From: Planctomycetota bacterium
GTDB taxonomy: Bacteria > Planctomycetota > Phycisphaerae > Phycisphaerales > UBA1924
Direction of reading: 5' to 3'
Assembly: GCA_024280755.1 (NCBI GenBank)
Contig: JAJRPN010000004.1
Span: 108,065-172,064 of the forward strand
Length of the DNA: 64,000 nucleotides
The first letter of the stretch is position 1, and each line of letters begins with the position of its first letter. Below the pieces are notes generated by a model. That model saw only the letters and a list, made by a program, of their open reading frames with translations. It did not search any database and had not been told where the DNA came from. Shown here in pieces: positions 42,683-52,500 of this stretch. Position numbers and translations under genes: made by a program.

Positions 42683-44779
42683 ATGCCAACGATTGATCAC
42701 ATCTTGGGAGACGCTGGGCCGGTTGCTGATTTGCTTGGTGAGGGGTATGAGCCTCGGGTTGTGCAGACGACGATGTCGGAGGCGGTTGAACGCGCGATGG
42801 CGGAGAAGTCGCATTTGTTTGTTGAAGCCGGGACGGGGGTTGGCAAGAGCTTTGCGTACCTGGTGCCTGCGATGATGCGGGCGATTGAGCATAATGAAAC
42901 GATTGTGATAGCGACCAACACGATTGCGCTCCAAGAGCAGATTGTGAAGAAGGATATTCCGCTTATTTCTGAAGCCTTGAAGGACATCGGCGAGTGCAAG
43001 GCGGTGCTGGTCAAGGGGCGTGGAAACTACATGTCTATTCGTAGGCTCAAGCTCGCGTCGCAACGCCGGGACAAGCTCTTTGCCGAGAACGCACAGCGCC
43101 GAACGCTTGATGCGATTGAGGAGTGGGCGTACGGCACGGAGGATGGGTCGTTGGCATCGCTGCCTCAGCTCGAGCGGCATGGGGTGTGGAGCAGTGTGCA
43201 GTCGGATTCGACGAACTGCATGGGACGCAAGTGCCCGCATTACAACGAGTGTTTTTATCAGAGTGCGCGTCGGGAGATGGAGGGGGCGCAGATTCTGATT
43301 TGTAATCATGCGTTGTTCTTTAGTGACCTGGCGTTGCGGATGGTGGGGACGGGGTTCTTGCCTCAGTATGATCATGTGATTCTCGACGAAGCGCATGGGG
43401 TCGAAGATGCGGCTGCCGATCACTTCGGATTACGGTTGACCGAATGGCGTGTGAACTTCTTGCTCAATCAGCTCTACAACCCCAAGACGGGCAAAGGATA
43501 TCTGGCGCAGCTGCATCTGGCAGCGGGCGATATCGAGCCGGTGGAGAAGGCGTATCGGGTGGTGAGCAACGCCCAAGAATGCAGCAATCGGTTCTTCGAT
43601 GGGTTGCATCGGCTGAGTTTGTCGGGCAAGCTCCACAACGGCAGGATGCGCGAGCCGGCGATGATCAACGATGAGCTTTCGCAGGCGATGAACGAGTTAT
43701 CGCTGCGATTAAAGCGTTTGCGTGAGTTGGTCAAGACGGATGCCGACAAGTTTGAGCTGAATGGCTTCGCGATTCGGGCATCGGAGATCGGCGATCAAGC
43801 CGACGCGTTGATTCAGCAGACGGTGAGCGATTGTGTGTATTGGGTCGAGGTGAGCGATTCGCGTGGGCGTGGAGGCCCGAAGGTGACGCTGGCGTGTTCG
43901 CCCGTCGAGGTGGCTCCGATCTTGAAGGAGCATCTGTTCGGCGACGATTGCTCGGTGGTAATGACCTCAGCAACATTGACCACGCGAGAGATCTCCGAAG
44001 ACGAATCTGATGAGCATGCCGAGACTGCCTTTGCGCATATCTTGGGTCGGCTGGGCGCGGAGGGATCAAAGACCTTGCAACTTGGGTCGCCGTTTGATTA
44101 TGCCAAGCAGGTGAAGGTGTTTGTTGATGTGACGGTGCCCAATCCTGGGCGAGGGAGATACCCCCTCCGCCCTGCGGGCACCTCCCCCGTCGGGACGGGG
44201 GAGGGACAAGAGCCGGAGTCGTTTGAGGATGCGATTGTTTCGCGGGTGCGGGATCAAGTCATCAAGACCGACGGCGGGGCGTTTGTGCTGTTCACGAGTT
44301 TCAAGCTGCTCTACCAGACCAGCGATCGGCTCAAACGAGAGTTTGAAGAACTGGGCATGCGTGTATGGACGCAGGGCAAGGACGGCTCGCGCACCGAGAT
44401 GCTCGATGAGTTCCGCGCCCATGAGCGCGGCGTGCTCTTCGGGGCGGCCAGCTTCTGGCAGGGTGTCGATGTGCGTGGCTCGGCGCTGCGCAATGTGATA
44501 ATTACGAGGCTGCCGTTCGATCCGCCGGATCGTCCAATCGTCGAAGCCCGAGGCGAACGCATCAAACAACTCGGAGGCGACCCGTTCCGGGATGATTCAT
44601 TGCCAAGAGCAGTCATCCGGTTCAAGCAAGGCTTCGGTCGGCTGATCCGAAGCGCGACCGACGAGGGCCAAGTAGTCGTGCTTGATCCACGAATCGTAAA
44701 AACCGGCTACGGCAAATCGTTCCAGCGAGCAATCCCCAAGGGCATCGAAATTCAGCGGGTGGAGTCTTTCGAGGATTGA
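42683..44779 (+). CDS. DinG/XPD-family ATP-dependent helicase
   Basis: 698 aa. Motifs: EAGTGVGKSFAYL (Walker A, about 49-61), IATNTIALQEQI (Ia), four cysteines of an iron-sulfur domain (CMGRKC...CFYQ...CNHALF, about 178-215) and LDEAHGVEDAA (motif II, about 234). The second RecA domain has LFTSFKLLYQTSDRLK, GVLFGAASFWQGVDVRG (V) and QGFGRLIRS (VI). It unwinds damaged or structured DNA 5' to 3'. About 20 codons near residue 490-512 (GRYPLRPAGTSPVGTG) come from a dispersed GC-rich repeat read in frame. ATG 42683 follows GAGAGAGATTTGA. Confidence 0.9.
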   Translation: MPTIDHILGDAGPVADLLGEGYEPRVVQTTMSEAVERAMAEKSHLFVEAGTGVGKSFAYLVPAMMRAIEHNETIVIATNTIALQEQIVKKDIPLISEALKDIGECKAVLVKGRGNYMSIRRLKLASQRRDKLFAENAQRRTLDAIEEWAYGTEDGSLASLPQLERHGVWSSVQSDSTNCMGRKCPHYNECFYQSARREMEGAQILICNHALFFSDLALRMVGTGFLPQYDHVILDEAHGVEDAAADHFGLRLTEWRVNFLLNQLYNPKTGKGYLAQLHLAAGDIEPVEKAYRVVSNAQECSNRFFDGLHRLSLSGKLHNGRMREPAMINDELSQAMNELSLRLKRLRELVKTDADKFELNGFAIRASEIGDQADALIQQTVSDCVYWVEVSDSRGRGGPKVTLACSPVEVAPILKEHLFGDDCSVVMTSATLTTREISEDESDEHAETAFAHILGRLGAEGSKTLQLGSPFDYAKQVKVFVDVTVPNPGRGRYPLRPAGTSPVGTGEGQEPESFEDAIVSRVRDQVIKTDGGAFVLFTSFKLLYQTSDRLKREFEELGMRVWTQGKDGSRTEMLDEFRAHERGVLFGAASFWQGVDVRGSALRNVIITRLPFDPPDRPIVEARGERIKQLGGDPFRDDSLPRAVIRFKQGFGRLIRSATDEGQVVVLDPRIVKTGYGKSFQRAIPKGIEIQRVESFED
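44151..44213. repeat. GC-rich hairpin repeat inside the helicase reading frame
   Basis: CCTCCCCCGTC (44181-44191) pairs with GACGGGGGAGG (44194-44204), preceded by CCCCCTCCGCCCTGCGGGCA. This wording matches the half-elements at 42463, 52653 and 61818. The length keeps the frame open, so the repeat is translated. Confidence 0.7.
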
Positions 44780-44811
44780 AGGTTCACGATGGGATAGGGA
44801 TAGACTCTCAG

Positions 44812-45498
44812 ATGCACTGTATTCTCGAACAGACAGATCATTCATCGTCAGCCAACTTGCTCCTTGCGCAGGGAGAGCCTCAAGCCGTGTTTGCACACAT
44901 GCCAGATCCATCGCTCGCGTGGGTCGGCAGCGATCCGAGCGAATGGATTGAAGCATGCAATGGTGCCCAGCGAATTGTGGTGCAGTGTGGACGACAAGAA
45001 ATCGGTGGCGACGAGCATGCAGCCAGCTTGCTCGCGAGCTGGTCACAAGCAGGATGGGCACAGTTCGATGAGAATGTGCTTGAGCTCGATCAGCAGATGA
45101 ATAAAGCAGGGCTTGGGATGATGATCCGCCCGAGCAGCACCGGGATGCTCTCCGATGCGATCTGCACGATGGCATGGGCAAGGCGAAGCGAAGACCTTGG
45201 GTGTTCATTGATGCTCGATCCGATGGGCTGGATCGTCGAATCGATGCTCCGCGATATGGATGATCATCTGCGGCGGATCAACGATTTGTGCGTTGGATGC
45301 GAGAAGATCGGTGCCGTCATGATCCGCTCAATGAAGCATTCGCAGGCAGGTCTCTTGGTCGAATCTTCGCTGGGCGAGGGCGAAATCGACCCGGCGATCA
45401 TCGCCGATCGCCTTGGAGGCTTGATCCGGTGGGCGATTGATGCGGGCAAGCCGATCGTGGTGCACAACGATGCGGATTTGAAGCTCCTCGGGCTTTGA
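44812..45498 (+). CDS. Hypothetical protein, possibly a TIM-barrel-like enzyme
   Basis: 228 aa from ATG 44812; a TTG at 44776 would overlap the helicase stop. No family is securely recognised. Several strand-loop patterns recall sugar-isomerase/epimerase barrels (LGMMIRPSSTGMLSDAICTMAWA, CSLMLDPMGWIVESML, GAVMIRSMKHSQAGLLVES), ending with a cytoplasmic LGGLIRWAIDAGKPIVVHND. No signal peptide. Co-directional with the helicase upstream and nuoC downstream (83 bases away). Confidence 0.6.
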   Translation: MHCILEQTDHSSSANLLLAQGEPQAVFAHMPDPSLAWVGSDPSEWIEACNGAQRIVVQCGRQEIGGDEHAASLLASWSQAGWAQFDENVLELDQQMNKAGLGMMIRPSSTGMLSDAICTMAWARRSEDLGCSLMLDPMGWIVESMLRDMDDHLRRINDLCVGCEKIGAVMIRSMKHSQAGLLVESSLGEGEIDPAIIADRLGGLIRWAIDAGKPIVVHNDADLKLLGL

Positions 45499-45581
45499 TT
45501 GCCCGCTCGGGGCACCTATCATCCCCCAATCGAGCCGCGGATCTTGTTTCGCGATTTCACGATAGACCAAAGAGGATTCAG

Positions 45582-46139
45582 ATGAGTAACCCATCAGCAC
45601 TCGAGCATCCAACCTTCAAACGCGTCAAAGCCGCATTTGGATCAGCCAAGCTGCAAGCCACCGAGTTTCGTGGGCAGGCAACGCTCATCGTCGAACCCAA
45701 AGACCTGCATGCGATCATGAAGTTTTTGCGAGACGATGAAGAGTGCCAGTTTAACTTCCTCGCAGATGTTGTGGGTGTGGATTACCTCGACTATCCATCA
45801 AAGATGCCCGGGCGGTTTGCAGTGGTCTACAACCTGTGTGCCTACAGCCGAGACGATCGATTCTTCGTCAGGGTCTATCTCGATCCTTCGATCCCAACAG
45901 AAGGAATCGAAGAAGACCCTGCGTTGTTTGTCGATTCGGTGTGTGATTTGTGGAACAGCGCCGAGTGGCCAGAGCGTGAACTCTTCGATATGTTTGGGAT
46001 CCGCTTCGCCAATCATCCAGATCTTCGCCGAATCATGCTCTGGAAAGAGTATCCAGCACATCCGCTCCGCAAAGATTACCCATTGCGAGGCCGAGGCGAA
46101 CGCGAGTCCTACCGCGTCGTCGATCGCACCAGTTCATAA
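45582..46139 (+). CDS. nuoC: NADH-quinone oxidoreductase subunit C (NuoC, 30 kDa)
   Basis: 185 aa. The 30-kDa subunit signature is present: FVRVYLD, SVCDLWNSAEWPERELFDMFGIRFANHPDLRRIML, then HPLRKDYPLRG. It forms part of the peripheral arm of complex I with NuoD, at the membrane-cytoplasm interface. AGAGGA precedes ATG 45582 by 7 bases. No other nuo gene is beside it: the next genes are an unknown membrane protein and scpA on the other strand. Its partners must be encoded elsewhere. Confidence 0.9.
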   Translation: MSNPSALEHPTFKRVKAAFGSAKLQATEFRGQATLIVEPKDLHAIMKFLRDDEECQFNFLADVVGVDYLDYPSKMPGRFAVVYNLCAYSRDDRFFVRVYLDPSIPTEGIEEDPALFVDSVCDLWNSAEWPERELFDMFGIRFANHPDLRRIMLWKEYPAHPLRKDYPLRGRGERESYRVVDRTSS

Positions 46140-46228
46140 AAAGCCTCGGCGTTTTACGCGAGCTTCATCACGACTTCATCAACTCTTCACCCGCAGCGAG
46201 GACTACATCAACGCGCGGCGGGATCGGT
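46140..46228. other. Short spacer with a possible decayed coding tail
   Basis: One forward frame reads FTRSEDYINARRDRFKMFVEG then a stop at 46251, with the composition of a genuine protein C-terminus, but has no start or upstream body. It may be the remnant of a deleted gene or chance. Confidence 0.25.
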
Positions 46229-46849
46229 TTAAGATGTTTGTCGAGGGGTGAATGTAGACGCTCCACACTCAGGGCATCTTTCAAAATCCCCTATCTCATA
46301 AGCACAACAAAGGCACAAGCCTCTACGCCGCCTCGATCGTATCTTGACTCGTCGAGAACCAAAGACCGTGCCCCAGAGCAAGCACCAGAGCGGGATACCA
46401 AAGAGTAACGGAGTCCCAAGAGCCCCATACAACATGATTGTTGGGCGTGGTTCGCCCTGAGCAGGAAGCGATTCGAGCACGGTATTGTGCCGCTTTCTCA
46501 TGGTTGTTTTCACTTCGAGAACTGAAATTGGCCAACCCATATGTTGGACATGCATCGAGTATGAAAAAGCATTATCATCCGGATCATCACCAGAGGCATA
46601 GTAATCTCGCTGCCCTTTTCGTTCATACTTCACCCAGACATTTGGCTTTGGCCATTCTGGTTCCTTTGGCGTCCCAGATGGCCAGCCGAGAGTCGCTGCT
46701 TCTTCTTCATGCTTAGAAATTAGCTCTATAGGTCGCTCGCCAATCCGCGATCGAACCTGAGAGTTGGCATAAACCAAATTGAGTATCGCGATCGATGCAA
46801 AAATAAGAAAGAGCGAGAAAAATAGATAAAAGCGTTGAGAACTCTTCAT
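46229..46849 (-). CDS. Membrane-anchored protein with C-terminal zinc ribbon
   Basis: 206 aa from ATG 46849. An N-terminal helix (about 5-26) is followed by a periplasmic-type domain. A second hydrophobic helix (LYGALGTPLLFGIPLWCLLWGTVFG) and a basic stretch come next. The C-terminal ribbon is CLCCAYEIGDFERCPECG, with the four cysteines in C-x2-C and C-x2-C pairs. It begins 5 bases after the scpA stop codon and so is probably co-transcribed with scpA. Function unknown; the ribbon resembles those at 17524 and 33085. Confidence 0.65.
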   Translation of the reverse strand: MKSSQRFYLFFSLFLIFASIAILNLVYANSQVRSRIGERPIELISKHEEEAATLGWPSGTPKEPEWPKPNVWVKYERKGQRDYYASGDDPDDNAFSYSMHVQHMGWPISVLEVKTTMRKRHNTVLESLPAQGEPRPTIMLYGALGTPLLFGIPLWCLLWGTVFGSRRVKIRSRRRRGLCLCCAYEIGDFERCPECGASTFTPRQTS

Positions 46850-46853
46850 CTTC

Positions 46854-47681
46854 TCAGTTGAACTCATCCACAGCCACGATCTCCGTCGGCTGCTCGACAT
46901 CGCTGCGAAGTTCCATCTCTACTTCGCCAGCGTTCATCGAAACCCCAATGCGCTGATCGCGCACAAGCACCAATATCGCAAGGAACAATCCAACCATCTC
47001 GGCGCGGGTCTTGCCAACAAGTAAGGATCGCAGATCGGAAGACCCTGCATGTTGAGAGGTCATCCGGGCTTGGAGATGTTCGACGATGTTCTCGACATGC
47101 ACCTCCAAAGGCGTGTCGTCGCTGATCACCTCATGCTCGCCGATGCGGGCAAAGTCAACACTCGCGACGATCTGACGGAAGGCTTCGACAAGATCAGAAA
47201 GATCAAGGTCTTCAACCTCAAGTTCGCCCATCTCATCCATCGCCTCACGGACAGATTCGTCATCGATCGGAGCAGCCTTGACCGGGTAGCGTTGCTCCCA
47301 TGTCTTCCGCCGCTCGTCGAGCGCGTCCGCAGCGTCTCGATACTTTTTATATTCCAAAAGCTGATGCACAAGTTCAAGCCGAGGGTCGATCCCAGGTTCG
47401 GCTGGCTTGTCGTCTGTCTCATCGTTCTCGGCATCGCGTGCGTCTGCTTGGGCAGCGAGCATACGAGACTTGAGCTCCATCAGCGTGCTCGCCATCACCA
47501 GAAACTCACCTGCCAGATCAATATCAATGCGATCGACATCATCCAGATACCCAATATACTGATCGGCAATCAGTGAAAGAGGGATATCGTGCAGGTCCAC
47601 CTCATGCTTGCGGATGAGGTAGAGCAGCAGGTCCATCGGGCCTTCAAATGAATCAAGTTTCACGCGATACAGATCACTCAT
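46854..47681 (-). CDS. scpA: Segregation and condensation protein A (ScpA)
   Basis: 275 aa. The N-terminal kleisin motif is LDSFEGPMDLLLYLIRKHEVDLHDIPLSLI (in two pieces), with AGEFLVMASTLMELKSRMLL-like text after it. The C-terminal winged-helix half has KTRAEMVGLFLAILVLVRDQRIGV. It links SMC heads for chromosome compaction. No scpB or smc gene is adjacent. The start at 47681 has TAAGAT 6 bases upstream and no ribosome site. Confidence 0.94.
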   Translation of the reverse strand: MSDLYRVKLDSFEGPMDLLLYLIRKHEVDLHDIPLSLIADQYIGYLDDVDRIDIDLAGEFLVMASTLMELKSRMLAAQADARDAENDETDDKPAEPGIDPRLELVHQLLEYKKYRDAADALDERRKTWEQRYPVKAAPIDDESVREAMDEMGELEVEDLDLSDLVEAFRQIVASVDFARIGEHEVISDDTPLEVHVENIVEHLQARMTSQHAGSSDLRSLLVGKTRAEMVGLFLAILVLVRDQRIGVSMNAGEVEMELRSDVEQPTEIVAVDEFN

Positions 47682-47762
47682 GTGGGTATCTTAGCACAAC
47701 CGGCTCTGGGATACCTGCGGATTTGTATCAACCCGAGGGGCGATTGAGCCGATAGAAGAGGT

Positions 47763-47978
47763 ATGGACACCGCAACCCTCGCTACATCGCTCAAGCTCAC
47801 GACCCAGATCGAACTCAAGACCTGCCCAGAATGCTATGGGCTCGGGCGCGTAAGTTGTCCACAAACAGTCGCCTGCCGAACCATCGGTTTCAACGGCGTA
47901 GCGACCCTCCAGCCCTCTACCGGCCATCCAATCCCCTGTCCGACATGCTCGGGCAAGAAGACCATCCCCAACGCATAA
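47763..47978 (+). CDS. Small DnaJ-type zinc-finger-like protein
   Basis: 71 aa. Two C-x2-C-x-G pairs, CPECYGLG and CPTCSGKK, are spaced by about 35 residues, which resembles one cysteine-rich repeat of DnaJ. An extra Cys pair (SCP, ACR) lies between. AGAGG precedes the ATG. It probably binds one zinc ion; a partner or function cannot be named. It lies between scpA (divergent) and kdsD. Confidence 0.6.
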   Translation: MDTATLATSLKLTTQIELKTCPECYGLGRVSCPQTVACRTIGFNGVATLQPSTGHPIPCPTCSGKKTIPNA

Positions 47979-48008
47979 CTCGCATGGGCAAGGGGCATAT
48001 CCTTCCCT

Positions 48009-49049
48009 ATGCCCGCGATCACACAATCAACTCTAAAGATGACTGACGAACTCGCCTTCATTACGCGAGCGTTTGCCCACGAATCCGCAGCCATCGCTCG
48101 GCTCGGCGAGTGTGTCGATGAGCGATATACCCAAGCCGTCGATCTCATCGTCGCCTGTGCCGACGCTGGGGGCACGGTGATTGTTTCTGGGCTTGGTAAG
48201 TCTGGACACATCGGAGCCAAGATATCAGCAACCATGGCCTCGCTCGGAATCACCTCCCACGCCGTGCATCCAACCGAAGCAGCCCACGGGGATCTCGGTA
48301 GATTCCGCAAGAACGATCTCGCAATCTGCCTAAGTCATTCAGGCGAAACCGCCGAGCTCATCGGGCTCGCTTCGATCCTTCGCCAAGACAAGCTCCCGAT
48401 CATTGCCATCACGCGAGGCAAGGGCTCGGGCAAACCCGAATCTTCCCTTCAACGCATCGCAACCGTCACCCTCGAAGCACTCGTCACCGATGAAGCTGGC
48501 GACGGAGAGTTCCTTGCTCCAACAACCTCGACCACGGCTGCCCTTGCAATCGGCGATGCCCTCGCCCTGGCAGTCGCGCGAAGACGAGCATTCACCAACG
48601 AAGATTTTCGCGCCCGCCATCCCGGCGGCATGCTCGGGTCATTGCTCAAGCCCGTGAGCGAACTCATCCGATTCCACGCGGGCAAAAACCTTCCTATTCT
48701 CAATCAAAGCCTATCGGTGAGCGACGCACTCGCCCAAGCTTCGAAGGTCAAACGCCGCCCTGGTGCATTGTTGATCACGGATGATGCGGGAAAACTCACA
48801 GGTATCTTCACAGATTCAGACCTTCGCCGATTGGTGCTTCGCGATACGAACGAACTCCAAAGCCCGCTCATTGATGTGATGTCCAAAAATCCAAAGACGC
48901 TCACAAGTGCCGCCCTCGCCAGTGAAGCCGTAGCCATGTTCCGTGAGTATCGAGCCGACGAAATCCCCATCGTCAACGCATCCAACACCCCCGTCGGCAT
49001 GCTCGATGTCCAAGACCTCATCGCCATGAAACTCGTCGAAGACGACTAA
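48009..49049 (+). CDS. kdsD: Arabinose-5-phosphate isomerase (KpsF/GutQ/KdsD)
   Basis: 346 aa. The SIS domain has VSGLGKSGHIGAKISATMASLG and HGDLGRFRKNDLAICLSHSGETAEL. It is followed by ARHPGGMLGS and a tandem CBS pair (about 215-346). It converts ribulose-5-phosphate to arabinose-5-phosphate, the first step to Kdo for lipopolysaccharide. Start ATG 48009 or 48039 (MTDEL). It is followed after 25 bases by kdsC, which supports the Kdo assignment. Confidence 0.93.
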   Translation: MPAITQSTLKMTDELAFITRAFAHESAAIARLGECVDERYTQAVDLIVACADAGGTVIVSGLGKSGHIGAKISATMASLGITSHAVHPTEAAHGDLGRFRKNDLAICLSHSGETAELIGLASILRQDKLPIIAITRGKGSGKPESSLQRIATVTLEALVTDEAGDGEFLAPTTSTTAALAIGDALALAVARRRAFTNEDFRARHPGGMLGSLLKPVSELIRFHAGKNLPILNQSLSVSDALAQASKVKRRPGALLITDDAGKLTGIFTDSDLRRLVLRDTNELQSPLIDVMSKNPKTLTSAALASEAVAMFREYRADEIPIVNASNTPVGMLDVQDLIAMKLVEDD

Positions 49050-49074
49050 GCCAGCCAGCCGTAGAGGACGATTG

Positions 49075-49584
49075 ATGCAACCAGATCTCAAAAATATCCA
49101 ACTCTTCGTCTTCGATGTCGATGGCGTGCTTACCGATGGCACGATCAATATCAACGATGATGGTTCCGAAACCAAACGATTCAGCGTGCGCGATGGATTC
49201 GCATTTCGTCTCTGGCTCAACGCAGGGCTTGAGATCGCCATCATCACCGGGCGTTCTGGAGAGGCCCTCAAACACCGCATGAAGGCGCTCGGGGTTGATG
49301 ACAACCTCATTATCCAAGGTTCTCGCAATAAGTCAGACGCCTTAGACGAGATTATCAAACGCACAGGTATCAGCGAGAGCAAGATCGCCTACATGGGGGA
49401 TGATTGGCCAGACCTTCCCGCACTTCGCCGTGTCGGTTTGCCAACCTGCCCAAGCGATGCAGAAGCAGAACTCTTTGAAGTATGCACATGGATCTCCACC
49501 AAGCCCGGCGGGCACGGGGCTGCACGCCAAGCGATTGCTCATGTCCTTGGTGCCAAAGGCATATATACGCCTCTTCAACACTGA
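49075..49584 (+). CDS. kdsC: Kdo-8-phosphate phosphatase (KdsC)
   Basis: 169 aa, the short C0-type HAD length. Motif I is FDVDGVLTDG (D14, D16), then ITGRSGEAL (motif II), KSDALDEII (motif III Lys) and GDDWPDLP (motif IV). It dephosphorylates Kdo-8-phosphate. GAGG lies 7 bases before ATG 49075. It is placed between kdsD and the OstA-like gene, which starts 15 bases after its stop, so the three genes form an envelope-biogenesis cluster. Confidence 0.92.
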   Translation: MQPDLKNIQLFVFDVDGVLTDGTININDDGSETKRFSVRDGFAFRLWLNAGLEIAIITGRSGEALKHRMKALGVDDNLIIQGSRNKSDALDEIIKRTGISESKIAYMGDDWPDLPALRRVGLPTCPSDAEAELFEVCTWISTKPGGHGAARQAIAHVLGAKGIYTPLQH

Positions 49585-49598
49585 CCTACAATCAATCT

Positions 49599-52500
49599 AT
49601 GCCAAGACCATCAGGAATCTCAGTCAAAGCAATCGGGTTGATCGCAGCGGGGCTACTCACGCTCGCCTTCGCCCTCATCATTTGGTTCTCGATGCAGTCA
49701 GCCCCTGCTCCTGCTCAGTCCAACGCAGATCTTTTTCCGCCAAATGCTGCCGAGATACCCAACATCGAAGACTCCCAAACCGGAGGCAAGATGTTCGTCA
49801 CGATGGTCGATAAGAACGATCCCACGCGCGTCGCGGCCACCCTTCAAGCAGACCGCTTCGAGCCCATCGGCGATGGGCAGCGTCGACTCGACAATCCAGA
49901 ATCATGGATCTATCTTGCCGATGGTCGAGCGATCAAGATCACCGCAGAGGCCGCGACGATGCTCATGCCCGATCCCAACGAACCACCCGAGTCAGGCACG
50001 CTTGAGGGGAATATCCGAATCGAGTCTTTCGCATCTGCCGATGATCTCACCAGCCCTGTTTTAGTCGCCAAGTTCGACGAGCCTCTCGAGTTCGAACGCC
50101 GATACCTTCGCCTGCGCTCGCTTGGACATTTTGAAATTGTTTCCGACCAGTTCGATTTCTCAGGATCAAACCTGACCGTGATCCTCAATGAACTCCGCGA
50201 TCGAGTTGAACTCATCGATGTTGAGCATGGCGATCAGATCGTGATCCGCCCCAATGCGCAGTCAGATCCCAAATCAACAATCGCATCAAGTTCGTCATCT
50301 AAGCCATCGAATGAACCATCAAACAAGCCCACTGGCCAATCTGATCCGCAAGCAGTTGCACCAACTCCAACCCCAGCTATACGCACACGCTACCACATCG
50401 AACTGATCGACTCGATTATCGCTTCTGTCGCCGGCTCAGGACAAGCCACCGGCGGGCGGCTCGATCTTTGGATTGCGCTCGAAGAAAACACCCTCGCCCC
50501 CGATGCCATCAAGAACATATCCTTTATTCAAAGCCCTAAAGACTCAAAAGCCGCGACCAGTTCAACAACTCAAGCAGGGGCAACAACAGATATTCATCCA
50601 GCACAATCAGCCAAGACCCCAACCGAGATCATCATCGCTTGGGAAGGAAAAATGACAGTTCGTCCGGTTGATGATCACAACAATCAAGAGATCCCACCCG
50701 AGTTTGAACACAATGATGTGACCATGGCGCTTTCAGCCAACGCCGATGGCTCAAGAGACAAAAAAATCGATTCAGGCATCACCTTCGCGATCCCAAATCA
50801 ACAGTTCGTCGGTCAAGCCCATCGCATGACCTACTACGCCACCCAAGGAATCATTGAACTCAACTCGATCGAACAACCCAAAGGCATCATTAAGCTGCAA
50901 GCTCAGGATTCGGGAATGCTCATGGCGACCAAGCTTGTCGCGGATCTTTCGCAGGGCATCATCGATCTGAGCGGACGCGGGAGTATCGCCCACAATCCGG
51001 TTGATCAAGAAGAAGCAACGATCCAATGGAATAAGCAAGCACTCTTCACACTCGCCAAGATTGACGACGCGATATCTGATCGGCTTGCGCATGCCAAGTT
51101 CGCTGGCAATGTCATCGCCAAGCAGGCCGGCAACGGTGCGGGCGCAAAGGTGCTTGATATTGACTTCGATCCTAAGCTCGAAGCTCCAATCTCATTGACC
51201 AAACTCGCCATGAGCGAAGGCGTACTCTCAAGCGTGTCTCGAAATATGCTCTCAGGCAAACAGCTCGAAATCGAGTTCACCCCCAATGCATCAAAGACTT
51301 CGGTCGATCCCATCTCAATCATCGCAGATGGACAAGTCCTCGGGCGAACCCCAGATTCAATCCTGCGAGCATCCCATCTCGATGCAACACTCATGCGCGA
51401 TCTCAAGGGCGAACTTGTCATCAGAGATGCGAGAGCAACAGCCATCACTACAGGCCCACAAGCGAGCGAAGTCAAATATTCAGGGCCTCAACGCACCACC
51501 GCGAGAGGGCAATCCCTCTTGATCGACGGCATCAACGAAACACTCGTCCTGCTCGGTGCGCCCGCTAAGCTCACCCAAGCCGGCTCGTCCGTCACAGGAA
51601 ACCACATCAATCTTAACGCCAAACGCCGAGGCATCGAAGTCATCGGCCCGGGCTCGTTCGATCACGACATCACGATTGAGAATCAAGAGAGTTCAACAGG
51701 TCAGCAGCTCGCCGGGCATGTCCGCGCGACCTGGAAAGGCTCGATGCGCTTCGACGACGCGCTCGGGTCCATCGTCTGCGAAGATCAGGTCAAGGTGATC
51801 TCAACACCAGACGCCTTCACCCGCGATACCCTCACCGCCCATCGCGCAGAGATCAAACTCTCTGCCAAGCCAACCAACGATCCAATCGAAAACAAGCCAA
51901 AGAACGCTACAAACACAGCATCAAATGATCGACAACTCATCAGCGCACGAATCTTTGGGCACGCACCAACCGGCAAAGATCCGATCCCAGCCAAGATCGA
52001 ATCACGAACCTACGCCATCGATGACCCAGAACGCGTCACCGGATTAATCTATCTCGAAGGCCCACAAGTCATCGTCGACAACATTGCCCAGACCCTCGAA
52101 GTCCCCGCTCCGGGAGTCCTTCTGGTCATGGATAGAACCCAAGGCGAAACGCAAACAAATTCTCAAACAAGCGCAGGGCTCACCAAGTTTACATGGCAAG
52201 GCAAGATGGCGCTCGATCGAGCTGCCGGGACGGCATTGTTTGTCGATCAAGTCCTCGTTCGTCAGAAAACCCTCGCCACAGGCAACATCGCTCAGCTCAG
52301 TACCGACCAACTCGACGCACGCTTTGAGATCGCTGCAAACACAACAGGCTCCGATGCAGAACCCACAACGCGTTTGCTCGGGGTCGATGCGATCGGCTCG
52401 GTCCGGTTCCTTTATCAGAATAGAGAACTCATCGCAGACGCTGCGGTCTATGACGCACTGAGCGATTCACTCTTCGCCTCCGCCATCGGCAACAAACTCG

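Noticed and set aside
41660..43423. Long open frame of 587 codons on the minus strand
   Set aside because: It is antisense to rsmG and the helicase, very rich in Arg and His, has no motif or ribosome site, and runs through a palindromic repeat.
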